Source of the DNA: Ailurus styani
Taxonomy: Eukaryota > Chordata > Mammalia > Carnivora > Ailuridae
DNA: 64,000 nt
Direction of reading: 5' to 3'
Assembly: GCA_002007465.1 (NCBI GenBank)
Contig: LNAC01000009.1
Coordinates: 5,730,824 to 5,794,823 of the forward strand
This document shows positions 1 to 9,684 of this stretch, piece after piece (the first letter of the stretch is position 1; the number at the start of each line of letters is the position of its first letter). The notes beneath the pieces were generated by a model. It had not been told where the DNA came from. It made no database searches and saw nothing but the letters and a program-made list of their open reading frames with translations. The position numbers were made by a program, and so were the translations under genes.

Positions 1-1212
1 TGTCCCCTGAATCTTAGATTTCTGGCACTAGGCCTCCCATGCACACTGCTTTCTACCCCCACCTCCACCCCAGTATCTCCAGCTTCATCAGAGGAGTGTT
101 TTAGGGACCCTTCTGAGACTGCCTTCTTTTTCTTATAGATTATTAGGGAATGGGTAGCACAGACACTTTTGGAGCCTTCTCTGGTTGCCTCTAAAAATCT
201 CCAAAGGATGGATTGGGGTGTGTGTGTGTCTGTCTTTCTCTCTATTCCAGTACAACTATATCACCTTCCTTAAAGTCTTGAATAAATCCGAAAACTTACA
301 ACTGAATTTGATTAGAAATTAAATACATGGAAAGAGAAGTTAAACTTGCATTCCTTTAGAAATCTGCATAATCCTCCTGGGTTCCTGAGTGGCTTTTATT
401 CTGATCCTGCATAGGGTTTGATAGTGAAAAAGACCTAAGTAAATTCTGAGCTAATTTGAAAGGCATTGGCAGTTTTAAGAGGGCTTGTTTCAGAATGGAA
501 ATAGTAACATTTTGGGAGGCTGGCTATCTACAAATTTTGAGTTAAAGCATAAATCGTATTTGCTGAAATTAAGGAGTCTTCTAGTAATTTGTAAAATTAT
601 GTTGATTGAGGGTAAGCACAAATGTTTGAAGATCATTTGCTCTGCTTCTTTGTTCTCACCACTGGTGGTCAGAGAACTTGCAATTTGCCAAGACAGTTTT
701 TATAATGCTCTTTAATAAGAAAGTGAATAAGCCAGCTGCTCTTTCCCTTAACTATACCAATTGCAAACCTCCTGAAGTCCTGGTTGGTAATTAAAAGGCT
801 CGAGATGACCTTGAATCTAACTGAACTACAAAAAGCTGTATTGACTTAAATTTATAGCTTTTGTTGATTTCAAAAGAGATTAGCAAGAATCGAATTATGT
901 TTGCTAAAAACATTAAAGGTAGCCTTGGGTGGTGCACACTGAAGATCAGAAATAATAAGAGGCACTATTAAAGTGCAAAAGAGAGCCCTGGAATGAACTA
1001 AAAGAAAAAAAATTAAGTTTCTCATCTTTTCGTTGAGCATTTAAAATATGTACTTGAAAAGGTTTTAGATAGGGTGGCATTTTTCAGATGGTCAGTTTTT
1101 GGTATTCAGATTTGTTACAAGATCTGTTCCCCCCCACAATCTTAACATCAAAGAGATGTTTGAACCCAATGGGAAATTAGAACAAATGTTTAATGCTATT
1201 TAAAAGGAACAG
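1..1212. other. Unique non-coding sequence
   Basis: No repeat family or exon recognised. A 76-codon open frame at 485-715 has no coding character. A short (GT)n lies near 220. Confidence 0.6.
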
Positions 1213-1224
1213 TGTAATTGGTTC

Positions 1225-1409
1225 TTTTTTTTTTTTAAAGATTTTATTTATTTTAGAGCATAGAACACGAGTGGGGGGAGGGGCAGAGGGAGAGGGACAA
1301 GCAGATTCCCTGCTGATTAGGGAGCCAGATATGGGGCTTGATCCCAGAACCCTGGGATCACTACCTGAGCCAGTCATACACCTTACCAACTGAGCCACGC
1401 AGGCGCTCC
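1225..1409 (-). mobile_element. CAN SINE (arctoid type)
   Basis: Reversed T-run, AGATTTTATTTATT tail and a terminal GAGCCACGCAGGCGCTCC head. Perfect 12-bp target duplication TGTAATTGGTTC at 1213-1224 and 1410-1421. Confidence 0.93.
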
Positions 1410-1421
1410 TGTAATTGGTTC

Positions 1422-1615
1422 TTTTTTTTTTTAAGATTTTATTTATTTATTTGACAGAGAGAGATTACAAGTAGGCAGAGAGGCAGGCAGAGAGAGAGGA
1501 GGAAGCAGGCTCCCTGCCAAGCAGGCAGCCCAACTTGGAGCTCGATCCCAGGATCCTGAGATCATGATCTGAGCCGAAGGCAGAGGCTTTAACCCACTGA
1601 GCCACCCAGGCGCCC
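1422..1615 (-). mobile_element. CAN SINE (young mustelid type)
   Basis: Ends GGCTTTAACCCACTGAGCC then ACCCAGGCGCCC. It starts immediately after the right-hand target duplication of the SINE at 1225, so the two stand head to tail. Confidence 0.93.
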
Positions 1616-2092
1616 TTAAAACATTTTGCAGGAGTGGGAACTTTGCTAGTAGAAGTTTGATTATACTGATACAGTGTAAAGTAAAAAAATATTAATATTT
1701 TAAAAATGCTTTATATAATGGGCCATATTATAAGATCAGTAGAGAATTGTTCTGCTTACCAAAAAGGGCAGAATACATTTTTAGTTGTTCAGAGAGCCTT
1801 GAACTACTATTTTATTGACAGAAGGAAATTTGAAATTGTCACTGTTAAGTAAAGTTTTATGTGTCAATTGGTGAGATGTCAATTGGTCAATTGTGTCAAT
1901 TGGTGAGATAATACATGTCTTCTAGCATCATAAATGTGGTAAATCCCTGAAGAGACCAGTCATAAGGCAGAGAGTTTGAGCAAGCACTAATGTCTTATAT
2001 AGATCTCATAGATTTTAGGATTATTTTGGTTATTACATTTATTTAATGAGACTAGCCTTGTTTGATCAGAATAATTATAAAACTGTGTACTT
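1616..2092. other. AT-rich unique sequence
   Basis: Only the TGTCAATTGGT tandem repeat near 1855. A donor-like CTTACC at 1756 (minus strand) lacks a convincing exon. Confidence 0.6.
1855..1909. repeat. Short tandem repeat of TGTCAATTGGT
   Basis: TGTCAATTGGTGAGA, TGTCAATTGGTCAAT and TGTGTCAATTGGTGAGA follow one another, about three copies. Confidence 0.8.
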
Positions 2093-2146
2093 CTGTGTGT
2101 GTGTTTGTGTGTGTGTGTGAGAGAGAGACACACACACACACACACG
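2093..2146. repeat. Compound (GT)n-(GA)n-(CA)n microsatellite
   Basis: A GT run is followed by GAGAGAGA and then a CA run, so the outer arms are reverse complements and could pair. Confidence 0.95.
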
Positions 2147-2519
2147 GACGCACCAAGATAATTTAAAGGTTGTACTGTAGAGTAGGGATTACCAGTCTAG
2201 GATCCTTAAAGATGGTAATGGGGATTCTCAAGCAATTGCAGTTATTTAAAATTTGATCTGAAATCATATGAGAAATAAAGTTGTCCAGGCTAAATAAATA
2301 AGATCTTTTGACTTTTGTCTGAAATTATTACAGCTTAGTCTGGGAACACTACCACTCAACTGTTGAATAGCAGATAGAAATTTTTGCAGAAAAAAGGGTA
2401 GAGTAAGTAGTGTAGTACAGTAGACAACCTCATTGGCAATGATAAATGATTTCATTATATAAATGAATTCATTATATAAATTATATAAATGACTTCAAAT
2501 ATTATATAATTGTGATGTA

Positions 2520-2960
2520 GTGATAAGTAAGTGTCTTAGAGCATGAGCTTCAGAGTTAGATCTGGCTTTAAGTCCTGTTTATAATCTACTTTTTTTTTTT
2601 AAGATTTATTTATTTGAGCAAGAGCAAGAGAGTGTGAGGGGGAGAGAGGCAGACTCCCTGCTGAGCAGGGAGTTTGATTCCTGGCTCGCTGGGACTCCAA
2701 GATGGTGACCTGAGCTGAAAGCAGATGCTTAACCAACTGAGCCACCTTAGGTGCCCCTAATCTATTTTTGTGGGGTTTTTTTGAGGGGTAGTGGCGGTAA
2801 AAGAATGTTAGAATGTTAACACCAGGTTACTGGTGAATGAAATGATGTAGTGTGTGAAGAACCTAGGTTATGGCTGTATTACTTTAGCAAAGTTATTTAA
2901 CATTTCTCAATTTCTTCATCTGTAAGTAAGGTTAATTAAGGTCATCTAACTTCATAGGCA
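2520..2960 (+). mobile_element. MIR, split by a SINE
   Basis: GAGCATGAGCTTCAGAGTTAG lies before the SINE at 2591. GTTATTTAACATTTCTCAATTTC and TTCATCTGTAAGTAAGG follow it, in MIR order. Confidence 0.6.
2591..2757 (-). mobile_element. CAN SINE (older), inside a MIR
   Basis: T-run, AAGATTTATTTATTTGAG, ends GCCACCTTAGGTGCCCC. Target TAATCTAYTTT repeated at 2582 and 2758. It splits a MIR at 2520-2960. Confidence 0.9.
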
Positions 2961-4065
2961 AGCTAGTTCACCAAAATCCAAGTCATTGAAACTAGTTTGC
3001 CAATGTCCAGTTTATCCAATATGTAATTGAATAAAAATCAGTTTGCTGAATCTTATTTGTAGAACTTACAGAATTTGTTGTCACTCTCCTCCTTAATTGC
3101 TATCTTAGCATTTTTTCCTTATTCTCCCCTTTTCCTGTACCCTCTCTCCCCCATCATCTGTACTCTAGACCCAGGATGTATCTTTCCACCAGCAGAGGTC
3201 CCCCTCTCTGCCTTAGTTCCTTGAAACCATAGCAGCAGAGATCTGGGGTAGAGACAAATTAACATTATTGAAAATGTTGCTATCCTGTCGATCCTAATTT
3301 GGCAGAAATATTTAAAAGTTAATTAAACTGTCCTATTAATATGAATTATTATAAACTATAAATAGTTAAAATAAGTTTTTGGTAAATTTAGAGATTTGGC
3401 TATTGGGAGATTTGACCATATGGTGAATTGACTTGGAACTACCTCACAGGTATGTTTGGAGAAATTAGGGAATATATGTAGAAAGTGACAATTACTACAC
3501 AGTGCTTGGACTTTAGTAGGTACTCTGTTGGGGTTTCTTTTCCCAAAGCACTTCTATTTAGGGAACTTGAGACACACCCCCTGCCTTCCCCACCTGCCTC
3601 AATTTTCTCACCTGTGGGTTCTAGTTGGACAGTAGCAAATGATGAAGTGATCAGGTCTGGTTTATGGACCACCTAGTGACTTCCCTTCCCATTCTAGCAT
3701 TGTTGAATTTGCCCAAATGAAATACCTTCTTTTAGCATGGACATCTGTTATAAAATGGCCTTGCCTTTGGTACCCTTTGGTGTCTGATTTCTCATTGATT
3801 TAAGATATGTACCACTTTTCTGAAACACTGTATTCCTAGTCATTTGTAACTAGAATTACGAGCCTTAGAGAGTAAACTATAGCGTTATCAGGGTAAAATG
3901 CAAGGCCAGGTCTCTGGAGGTTCTTGGTGCGACATATCATGATTAGAGCAAATGCTCTTGTCTCTAATACACAGGAAGCCTTGCTTCCCCACCTCCATCC
4001 CAAGCCTCTCTAGAGGTATTTAAAAAGGCTTTCTGGTAATATCCTTAGAAAAGGAAGGGAAGACT
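2961..4065. other. Unique non-coding sequence
   Basis: A possible eroded MIR around 3590 (GCCTCAATTTTCTCACCTG). Two overlapping short open frames near 3440-3676 on opposite strands look accidental. Confidence 0.5.
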
Positions 4066-4260
4066 GGGGCGCCTGGGTGGCTCAGTCAGTTAAGCATCTG
4101 CCTTCAGCTCATGATCTCAGGGTCCTGGGACTGAGTTCTATATTGGGCTCCCTGCTCCATGGGGAGTCTGCTTCTCCTTCTCCCTCTGCAGCTCCCCCTG
4201 CTTGTGCTCTCACTCTCTCTCTCTCTCAAATAAATAAATAAAAATCTTTAAAGAAAAAAA
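4066..4260 (+). mobile_element. CAN SINE (arctoid type)
   Basis: Starts GGGGCGCCTGGGTGGCTCAG and ends CAAATAAATAAATAAAAATC plus an A-run. Confidence 0.93.
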
Positions 4261-4274
4261 AGGAATCAAATGAT

Positions 4275-4440
4275 GTTGAATGCTCAGTGTGTGCCAGGTA
4301 CTGTACTAAACCAGCTAGTGTAATCCTTTCTACAACTTTTCGTTGCTACGTGGTGACAGTCCCATATTACAGATGAGTTAACTGATGTTTAGTGTTGAAT
4401 ATAACTTAACACTACTTATATCACTGCTCCACCAAACCAG
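4275..4440 (-). mobile_element. MIR remnant
   Basis: GTGTGCCAGGTACTGTACTAA and CATATTACAGATGAGTTAAC in antisense MIR order. Confidence 0.55.
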
Positions 4441-4516
4441 TATTTTCCAGATTTTAGTCTTTCTTGTATCATCATCGTGATTTTTGTCATTTTCTACTAT
4501 ATTGTTTAATATTTTA

Positions 4517-4712
4517 TTTTATTTTTTTTAAAGATTTTATTTATTCATTTGACACAGAGAGAGAGATTACAAGTAGGCAGAGAGAGAGGAGAGAGGAGGA
4601 AGCAGGCTCCCTGCTGAGCAGAGAGCCCGATGCGGGCCTCAATCCCAGGACCCTGGGATCATGACCTGAGCCGAAGGCAGTGGCTTTAACCCACTGAGCC
4701 ACCCAGGCGCCC
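4517..4712 (-). mobile_element. CAN SINE (young), 17-bp perfect target duplication
   Basis: Ends CACCCAGGCGCC. Target TATTGTTTAATATTTTA at 4500-4516 and 4713-4729 with no mismatch, indicating a recent insertion. Confidence 0.95.
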
Positions 4713-4771
4713 TATTGTTTAATATTTTAAATGTTGTGTAGTTAAATACTTTGCAACCCCAAATATGTTTT

Positions 4772-4957
4772 ATTTTATTAATTATTTTAAAAAATATTTT
4801 ATTTATTTATTTGACAGAGACACAGCGAGAGAGGGAACACAAGCAGGGAGAGTGGGAGAGAGAGAAGCAGGCTTCCTGCTGAGCAGGGATCCTAGGACCC
4901 TGGGATCATGACCTGAGCTGAAGGCAAATGCTTACCGAATGAGCCACCCAAGCGCCA
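4772..4957 (-). mobile_element. CAN SINE (arctoid type)
   Basis: TTTATTTATTTGACAGAGACACAGCG tail side and GAGCCACCCAAGCGCC head side. The target near CCCAAATATGT/CCCAAATTTATGT is degenerate. Confidence 0.9.
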
Positions 4958-5087
4958 CCCAAATTTATGTTAAAAGGAAATTTTGTAATTATTCTAAATG
5001 GAGACAATAGGTACTTGATGTAACTGTCATAACTGGAGTCTATGGTTTCAGTTTTTTAAAGTCCATTTTAAAAAGATCGTTTACATT

Positions 5088-5292
5088 TTTTTTTTAAAGA
5101 TTTTATTTATTCATTTGACACAGAGAGAGAGAGATTACAAGTAGGCAGAGAGGCAGGCAGAGAGAGAGGAGTTAGGAGGAAGCAGGCTTCCTGCTGAGCA
5201 GAGAGCCCGATGTGGGCCTCGATCCCAGGACCCTGGGATCATGACCTGAGCCGAAGGCAGCGGCTTTAACCCACTGAGCCACCCAGGCGCCC
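5088..5292 (-). mobile_element. CAN SINE (young)
   Basis: Ends CACTGAGCCACCCAGGCGCCC. Short target ACATTTT on both sides. Confidence 0.93.
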
Positions 5293-5347
5293 ACATTTTA
5301 ATTTGATTTTTATTTATCTCTACATTTCTTTGAATAAGAAAAACTTT

Positions 5348-5557
5348 TTTTTTTTTTTTTAGGATTTTATTTATTTGAGAGAAGGAGTGAGCAAGAGAGA
5401 AAGAGAGCATGCACCAGTGGAGGTTGGGCCAGAGGGTAGGGGAGAAGCAGACTCTTTTGTTGAGCAGGGAACCCAACGTGGGGCTCCATCCCAGGACCCT
5501 GGGATCATGACCTGAGCTGAAGGCAGACACTTAACTGACCGAGCCACCCAGGCATCT
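5348..5557 (-). mobile_element. CAN SINE (arctoid type), outermost left of a triple nest
   Basis: T-run, AGGATTTTATTTATTTGAGAG, ends GAGCCACCCAGGCATCTC. It is flanked by AAGAAAAACT and AAAAAAAAACT, two of three copies of one target site. Confidence 0.9.
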
Positions 5558-5569
5558 CAAAAAAAAAAC

Positions 5570-5965
5570 TACCTTTCTTTCTTTTCTTTCTTTCAAGATT
5601 TTTTTTTAAAGATTTTATTTATTTATTTGACACAGAGAGAGAGATTACAAGTAGGCAGAGGCAGGCAGAGAGACAGGGAGAGGAGGAAGCAGGCTCCCTG
5701 CTGAGCAGAGAGCCCAATGTGGGCCTTGATCCCAGGACGCTGAGATCATGACCTGAGCCGTAAGCAGAGGCTTTAACCCACTGAGCCACCCAGGCGCCCT
5801 CTTTCAAGATTTTATCCATTTATTTGACAGAGAGAGACACAGCGAGAGAGGGAACACAAGCAGGGGGTGGGGGAGAGGAAGAAGCAGGCTTCCCGCTGAG
5901 CAGGGAGCCCGATGAAGGCCTATCCCAGGACCCTGGGATCATGACCTGAGCCACCCAGGTGCCCC
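5570..5965 (-). mobile_element. CAN SINE (arctoid type), host of a younger SINE
   Basis: Its tail region lies before 5600 and its body (TTTATCCATTTATTTGACAG to CACCCAGGTGCCCC) at 5810-5965, separated by the SINE at 5601. The target AAGAAAAACTTT recurs after its end (5966-5977). Confidence 0.88.
5601..5799 (-). mobile_element. CAN SINE (young), nested
   Basis: Ends CACCCAGGCGCCC. The target CTTTCAAGATTTT occurs on both sides (about 5588 and 5800), placing this insertion in the A-tail region of an older SINE. Confidence 0.93.
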
Positions 5966-6194
5966 AAGAAAAACTTTCTAGTATCACTTTTTCCTTATTT
6001 AATTTTGTGTTGTACCAGTTGCTACAAAAGGAATTTCGTAATCCTCTTGTTGAAGGATTGTTTCACTAGTTATTATACAAGAAAAATATTTGGTTCTGAA
6101 TTTACTTTTTTGTTTTGTTTTATTTTTAAGTAATCTCTGCACTCAGTGTGGGGCTCAAACCCGCAACTCTTGAGATCAAGGGTTGCACACTCTT

Positions 6195-6374
6195 GATCAG
6201 AGTGTCAGTCAGTTAAGTGTCCAACTTTTGATTTCAGCTCAGGTCATGATCTCAGGGTCGTGGGATATAAGCCTTTGTTGGGCTTCAGGCTCAGTGTGGG
6301 GTCTGCTTGAGATTCTCCCTCTACCCCTCTGGCGCTCCCTTTCTCGCTCTCAAATCTTAAAAAAAAAAAAAAAA
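6195..6374 (+). mobile_element. CAN SINE (older), head-truncated, nested
   Basis: Begins near GAGTGTCAGTCAGTTAAGTG without the usual GGCGCC head and ends CTCAAATCTTAAAAAA. It is the left half of the insert in the SINE at 6110. Confidence 0.88.
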
Positions 6375-6569
6375 GGGACGCCTGGGTGGCTCAGTCAGTT
6401 AAGCATCTGCTTTCAGCTCAGATTTTGGTTCCAGGGTCCTGGGATCAAGTCCTGTGTCTGCTCCTTGCTCAGCGGGAAGCCTGCTTCTCCTTCTGCCTGC
6501 AGCTCCCCCCGATTGTGCTCCCTTTCTCTCTTCTGACAAATAAATAAAATCTTAAAAAAAAAAAAAAAA
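6375..6569 (+). mobile_element. CAN SINE (arctoid type), nested
   Basis: Starts GGGACGCCTGGGTGGCTCAG and ends AATAAATAAAATC plus an A-run. It follows the A-tail of the SINE at 6195, and the pair is bounded by the duplicated host segment GTTGCACACTCT. Confidence 0.92.
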
Positions 6570-6700
6570 GTTTGCACACTCTCCCAACTGAGCCAGCCAG
6601 GCATCCCCTGAATTATTTTAAATAGCATCTTTGAAATTCTTCATGGAAACATTTTGTACTTGGAAAGAAATTATGAGGAATTTTCTTAGAAATCACAGTT

Positions 6701-7127
6701 ATGAGGGGCCCATGGGTGGCACAGTCAGTTGAGCATCTGACTCTTGGTTTTTGGCTCAGGTCATGATCTCAGGGTTGTGAGAGGGAGCCTTGCCTGGAGC
6801 TCTGAGTTCAGTGAGGAGTCTGCTAAAGTTTCTTTCTCCCTCTCTTTCTGCCCCTTCTGTGCTCACTCCTGTGCATGCTCTCTCTCTCTTAAGTACATAA
6901 ATCTTTTTTTTTTTTTAAAGATTTTATTTATTTATTTCACAGCGGGAGAGAGATCACAAGGAGGCAGAGAGGCAGGCAGAGAGAGAGGGGGAAGCAGGCT
7001 CCCTGCTGAGCAGAGAGCCCGATGCGGGCCTCGATCCCAGGACCCTGAGATCATGACCTGAGCCGAAAGCAGAGGCTTTAACCCACTGAGCCACCCAGGC
7101 GCCCAAGTACATAAATCTTAAAAAGAA
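6701..7127 (+). mobile_element. CAN SINE (older) interrupted by a young one
   Basis: Head AGGGGCCCATGGGTGGCACAG, tail resumes at 7105 (AAGTACATAAATCTTAAAAAG). Target GAAATCACAGTT/GAAATTACAGTT at 6689-6700 and 7128-7139. Confidence 0.9.
6906..7104 (-). mobile_element. CAN SINE (young), nested, perfect target duplication
   Basis: Ends GAGCCACCCAGGCGCCC. Perfect 15-bp target AAGTACATAAATCTT at 6891-6905 and 7105-7119. Confidence 0.95.
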
Positions 7128-7140
7128 GAAATTACAGTTA

Positions 7141-7554
7141 AAATAATATGCAGATCTACAGGTAATAGCAGAGTTTACTTGGTGACATGATTTTCTTATC
7201 TTTTATTGTACTTTGTTATGTAATGTCTTAGAATATTTACTATGGATTCTTGGTAAATCGTCATGTGAAACCTATTCCTAATAGGTGTCTAATCCCAGGG
7301 ACCAGGCTGGTATAGTGTGTGGCAGGCCAAACTTGGTTCAATGGCTATTTTAATGAAATTTTTCTAATACTTGGCATAAACCAAAATATATGACTCACTG
7401 CTCTATGACATTCTGAATCTAGGGTTCTAACCCAGAGTTTAGCCCAGGGTAGGATATGTTGTTGTGCTTGTTGGGTATATGAAGTAATGGAGACTTCAGA
7501 TCAAAGAGTTTGAGATTTTATTATTAAGCTCAAATGTGCTCTCATTTAGAATTT
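7141..7554. other. Unique non-coding sequence
   Basis: Nothing recognised. Confidence 0.6.
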
Positions 7555-7570
7555 TACCACTTAAAAATTT

Positions 7571-7732
7571 TTTTTAAAGATTTTATTTATTTATTTGACA
7601 GAGAGAGAGAGATTACAAGTAGGCAGACAGGCTGAGCAGGGAGTCTTAAGGGGCTCAATCCCAGGACCCTGAGATCATCACCTGAGCTGAAGGCAGAGGC
7701 TTTAACCTTACATGGAGCCACCCATGCGCCCC
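7571..7732 (-). mobile_element. CAN SINE (young) with an internal deletion
   Basis: The tail is normal, but GGCAGACAGGCTGAGCAGG shows that about 35 bp of the middle are missing. Near the head TTACATG is inserted. Target TACCACTTAAAAATTT/TACCACCTAAATTTT. Confidence 0.9.
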
Positions 7733-7954
7733 TACCACCTAAATTTTAAATAACAAAAACTTGATTTCTCTTTTGTCTAAGAGTGCACATTGAAAGATTT
7801 GTGTTTTTCCTGTTAGAAAGAAAACTTTTTGTCTCAAACTGATTTCTTAGCTGAATTGTGTATTCATGTGTATAATTGGTCAAATTAGTACTTAGTTTGT
7901 GACCATTGTCTTTCTCCGAAAATTTTGTAGTTAAGGGTTTTATTTTTTCTTAAT

Positions 7955-8150
7955 CTGAAGTTTATTGTGTGCTCTCTTGGTACTAATTATATATGGCAGT
8001 CTTACAAGGGAAGTAACATTGTCATTTTTGCAGATGAGAGAACTGAGAACATTTATTTTGAGTTGGCCCAGTCAGTGGGAGGGATGGGATTCAAATCCAG
8101 GTCTAATTCCAGGACTCACACTCTTGGAGTCTCAGCACTAGCTTCTGGTA
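7955..8150 (-). mobile_element. MIR
   Basis: TTTGCAGATGAGAGAACTGAG, GGGATTCAAATCCAGGTCTAA and CACACTCTTGGAG follow the antisense MIR, including its tRNA-like part. Confidence 0.65.
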
Positions 8151-8227
8151 GAAGCTGTGTACCTTAGAGAGGTACACATAGAAGACATTGCTTTAATAGT
8201 GGATGCAAAAGTTAAAACCAGGATTCA

Positions 8228-8410
8228 GGGGCACCTGGGTGGCTCAGTTAAGTGGCTGACTTCAGCTCAAGTCATGATTCCTGGGGGTCCTAGGATCAAG
8301 CTCTGCATGGTGGGGGGAGGTGGAGGGAGGGTGTCCCCGCTCAGCGGGAAGTCTGCATCTGCGCCCCCCCCNAATCTTAAAAAAAAAATTATCTCTTAAA
8401 AAAAAAAAAA
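8228..8410 (+). mobile_element. CAN SINE, first copy of a duplicated block, contains an N
   Basis: Head GGGGCACCTGGGTGGCTCAG. The N at 8372 replaces the CT-rich 3' part seen in the second copy at 8445. Probably the same element represented twice in the assembly. Confidence 0.75.
8372..8372. other. Single N at the joint of a 178-bp duplication
   Basis: 8194-8371 and 8411-8588 are the same sequence with one mismatch. The N follows the first copy directly. Probable assembly error. Confidence 0.8.
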
Positions 8411-8444
8411 TAATAGTGGATGCAAAAATTAAAACCAGGATTCA

Positions 8445-8834
8445 GGGGCACCTGGGTGGCTCAGTTAAGTGGCTGACTTCAGCTCAAGTCATGATTCCTG
8501 GGGGTCCTAGGATCAAGCTCTGCATGGTGGGGGGAGGTGGAGGGAGGGTGTCCCCGCTCAGCGGGAAGTCTGCATCTGCGCCCCCCCCGCACTCTCTCTC
8601 TCAAATCAAATCTTTTTTTTTTTTAAATGATTTTATTTATTTATTTGACAGAGAGAGTGGGAACACGAGCAGGAGGAGTGGGAGAGGGAGAAGCAGGTTT
8701 CCTGCTGAGCAGGGAGCCCGATGTGGGGCTTGATCCCAGGTACCCTGGGATCGTGACCTGAGCTGAAGGCAGACGCTTAACTACTGAGCCACGCAGGTGC
8801 CCCTCAAATCAAATCAAATCTTAAAAAAAAAAAG
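8445..8834 (+). mobile_element. CAN SINE (older), second copy, hosts another SINE
   Basis: The same head as the copy at 8228, continuing through CACTCTCTCTCTCAAATC. Its tail resumes after 8803 as TCAAATCAAATCAAATCTTAAA. Confidence 0.88.
8613..8803 (-). mobile_element. CAN SINE (arctoid type), nested
   Basis: T-run, ATGATTTTATTTATTTATTTG, ends GAGCCACGCAGGTGCCC. The target TCAAATCAAATC of the host tail is duplicated at 8601-8612 and 8804-8815. Confidence 0.93.
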
Positions 8835-9140
8835 CAAAATTCAGAGTACTGCTGCTTCCACTTTTTTTTAGGCATAGGGGACTGGTGTGCTCTTTGAAAA
8901 TTACTTGCTTAAAATTCTAACTTTTTTTCTTGACTGTTCGTGACTTTTTTTTTTTTTTTTTAAAGATACCTCTTTATGTGTTTCCAAGGAAAAGAACAAA
9001 ATCCAAAGCCAACTTGTGGTGTTGAAGTAGGATGTTGTGCGGTTTAAGACAGATCCTTTCCAGTGGGGAGGCAATGCTGGCCCTGGGCATGTGACACAGA
9101 ATCAGATCTGTGTATAATGGGAGGGAATTTTCATACTTTT

Positions 9141-9351
9141 TTCTTTTTTTTTTTTTAAAGATTTTATTTATTTATTTGACACAGAGAGAGATCACAAGTA
9201 GGCAGAGAGGCAGGCAGGGAGACAGGGAGAGGAGGAAGCAGGCTTCCTGCTGAGCAGAGAGCCCGATGCGGGCCTCGATCCCAGGACGCTGAGATCATGA
9301 CCTGAGCCGAAAGCAGAGGCTTTAACCCACTGAGCCACCCAGGGGCCCCTA
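9141..9351 (-). mobile_element. CAN SINE (young)
   Basis: Ends CACTGAGCCACCCAGGGGCCCC. Target GAATTTTCATACT at 9125-9137 and 9352-9364, perfect. Confidence 0.95.
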
Positions 9352-9464
9352 GAATTTTCATACTTAATGCCTTTTGGGATATAAACCAAAATAGCATTAG
9401 GCTACTTAAATACTACTATGGAACAAGATGAAAAGTGAGTAACATGAACTAAAAACATGGTAGA

Positions 9465-9670
9465 GGGCGCCTGGGTGGCTCAGTAGGTTAAAGCCTCTGC
9501 TTTCGGCTCAGGTCATGATCTCAGCGTCCTGGGATCGAGGCCCGCATCGGGCTCTCTGCTCAGCAGGGAGCCTGCTTCCTCCTCTCCCTGTCTCTCTGCC
9601 TGCCTCTCTGCCTACTTGTAATCTCTCTCTGTGTCAAATAAATAAATAAAATCTTTAAAAAAAATAAAAT
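9465..9670 (+). mobile_element. CAN SINE (young), perfect target duplication
   Basis: Starts GGGCGCCTGGGTGGCTCAG and ends AAATAAATAAATAAAATC plus a mixed A-tail. Perfect 14-bp target AAAAACATGGTAGA at 9451-9464 and 9671-9684. Confidence 0.95.
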
Positions 9671-9684
9671 AAAAACATGGTAGA

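Larger units (their letters stand above)
6110..6607 (-). mobile_element. Old CAN SINE split by two plus-strand SINEs
   Basis: Left part: TTTTTAAGTAATCTCTGCACTC to GGTTGCACACTCTT. Right part: GTTTGCACACTCTCCCAACTG to CAGCCAGGCATCCCC. The target CTGAATTTACTTTT/CTGAATTATTTT flanks the whole. Confidence 0.85.

Noticed and set aside
1755..1830. Minus-strand exon ending at CTTACC near 1756
   Set aside because: The donor-like site is fair, but the acceptor (CAATAAAATAG) is poor and the implied exon is very short.
4066..4260. CAN SINE heads as tRNA genes
   Set aside because: They keep A- and B-box-like blocks derived from tRNA-Lys but cannot fold into a full cloverleaf and continue into a SINE body and tail.
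5135..5530. 131-codon minus-strand open frame as a gene
   Set aside because: It is the translation of two adjacent CAN SINEs joined by an A-tail.
8320..8733. 137-codon plus-strand open frame as a gene
   Set aside because: It is made entirely of CAN SINE sequence and spans the N at 8372.
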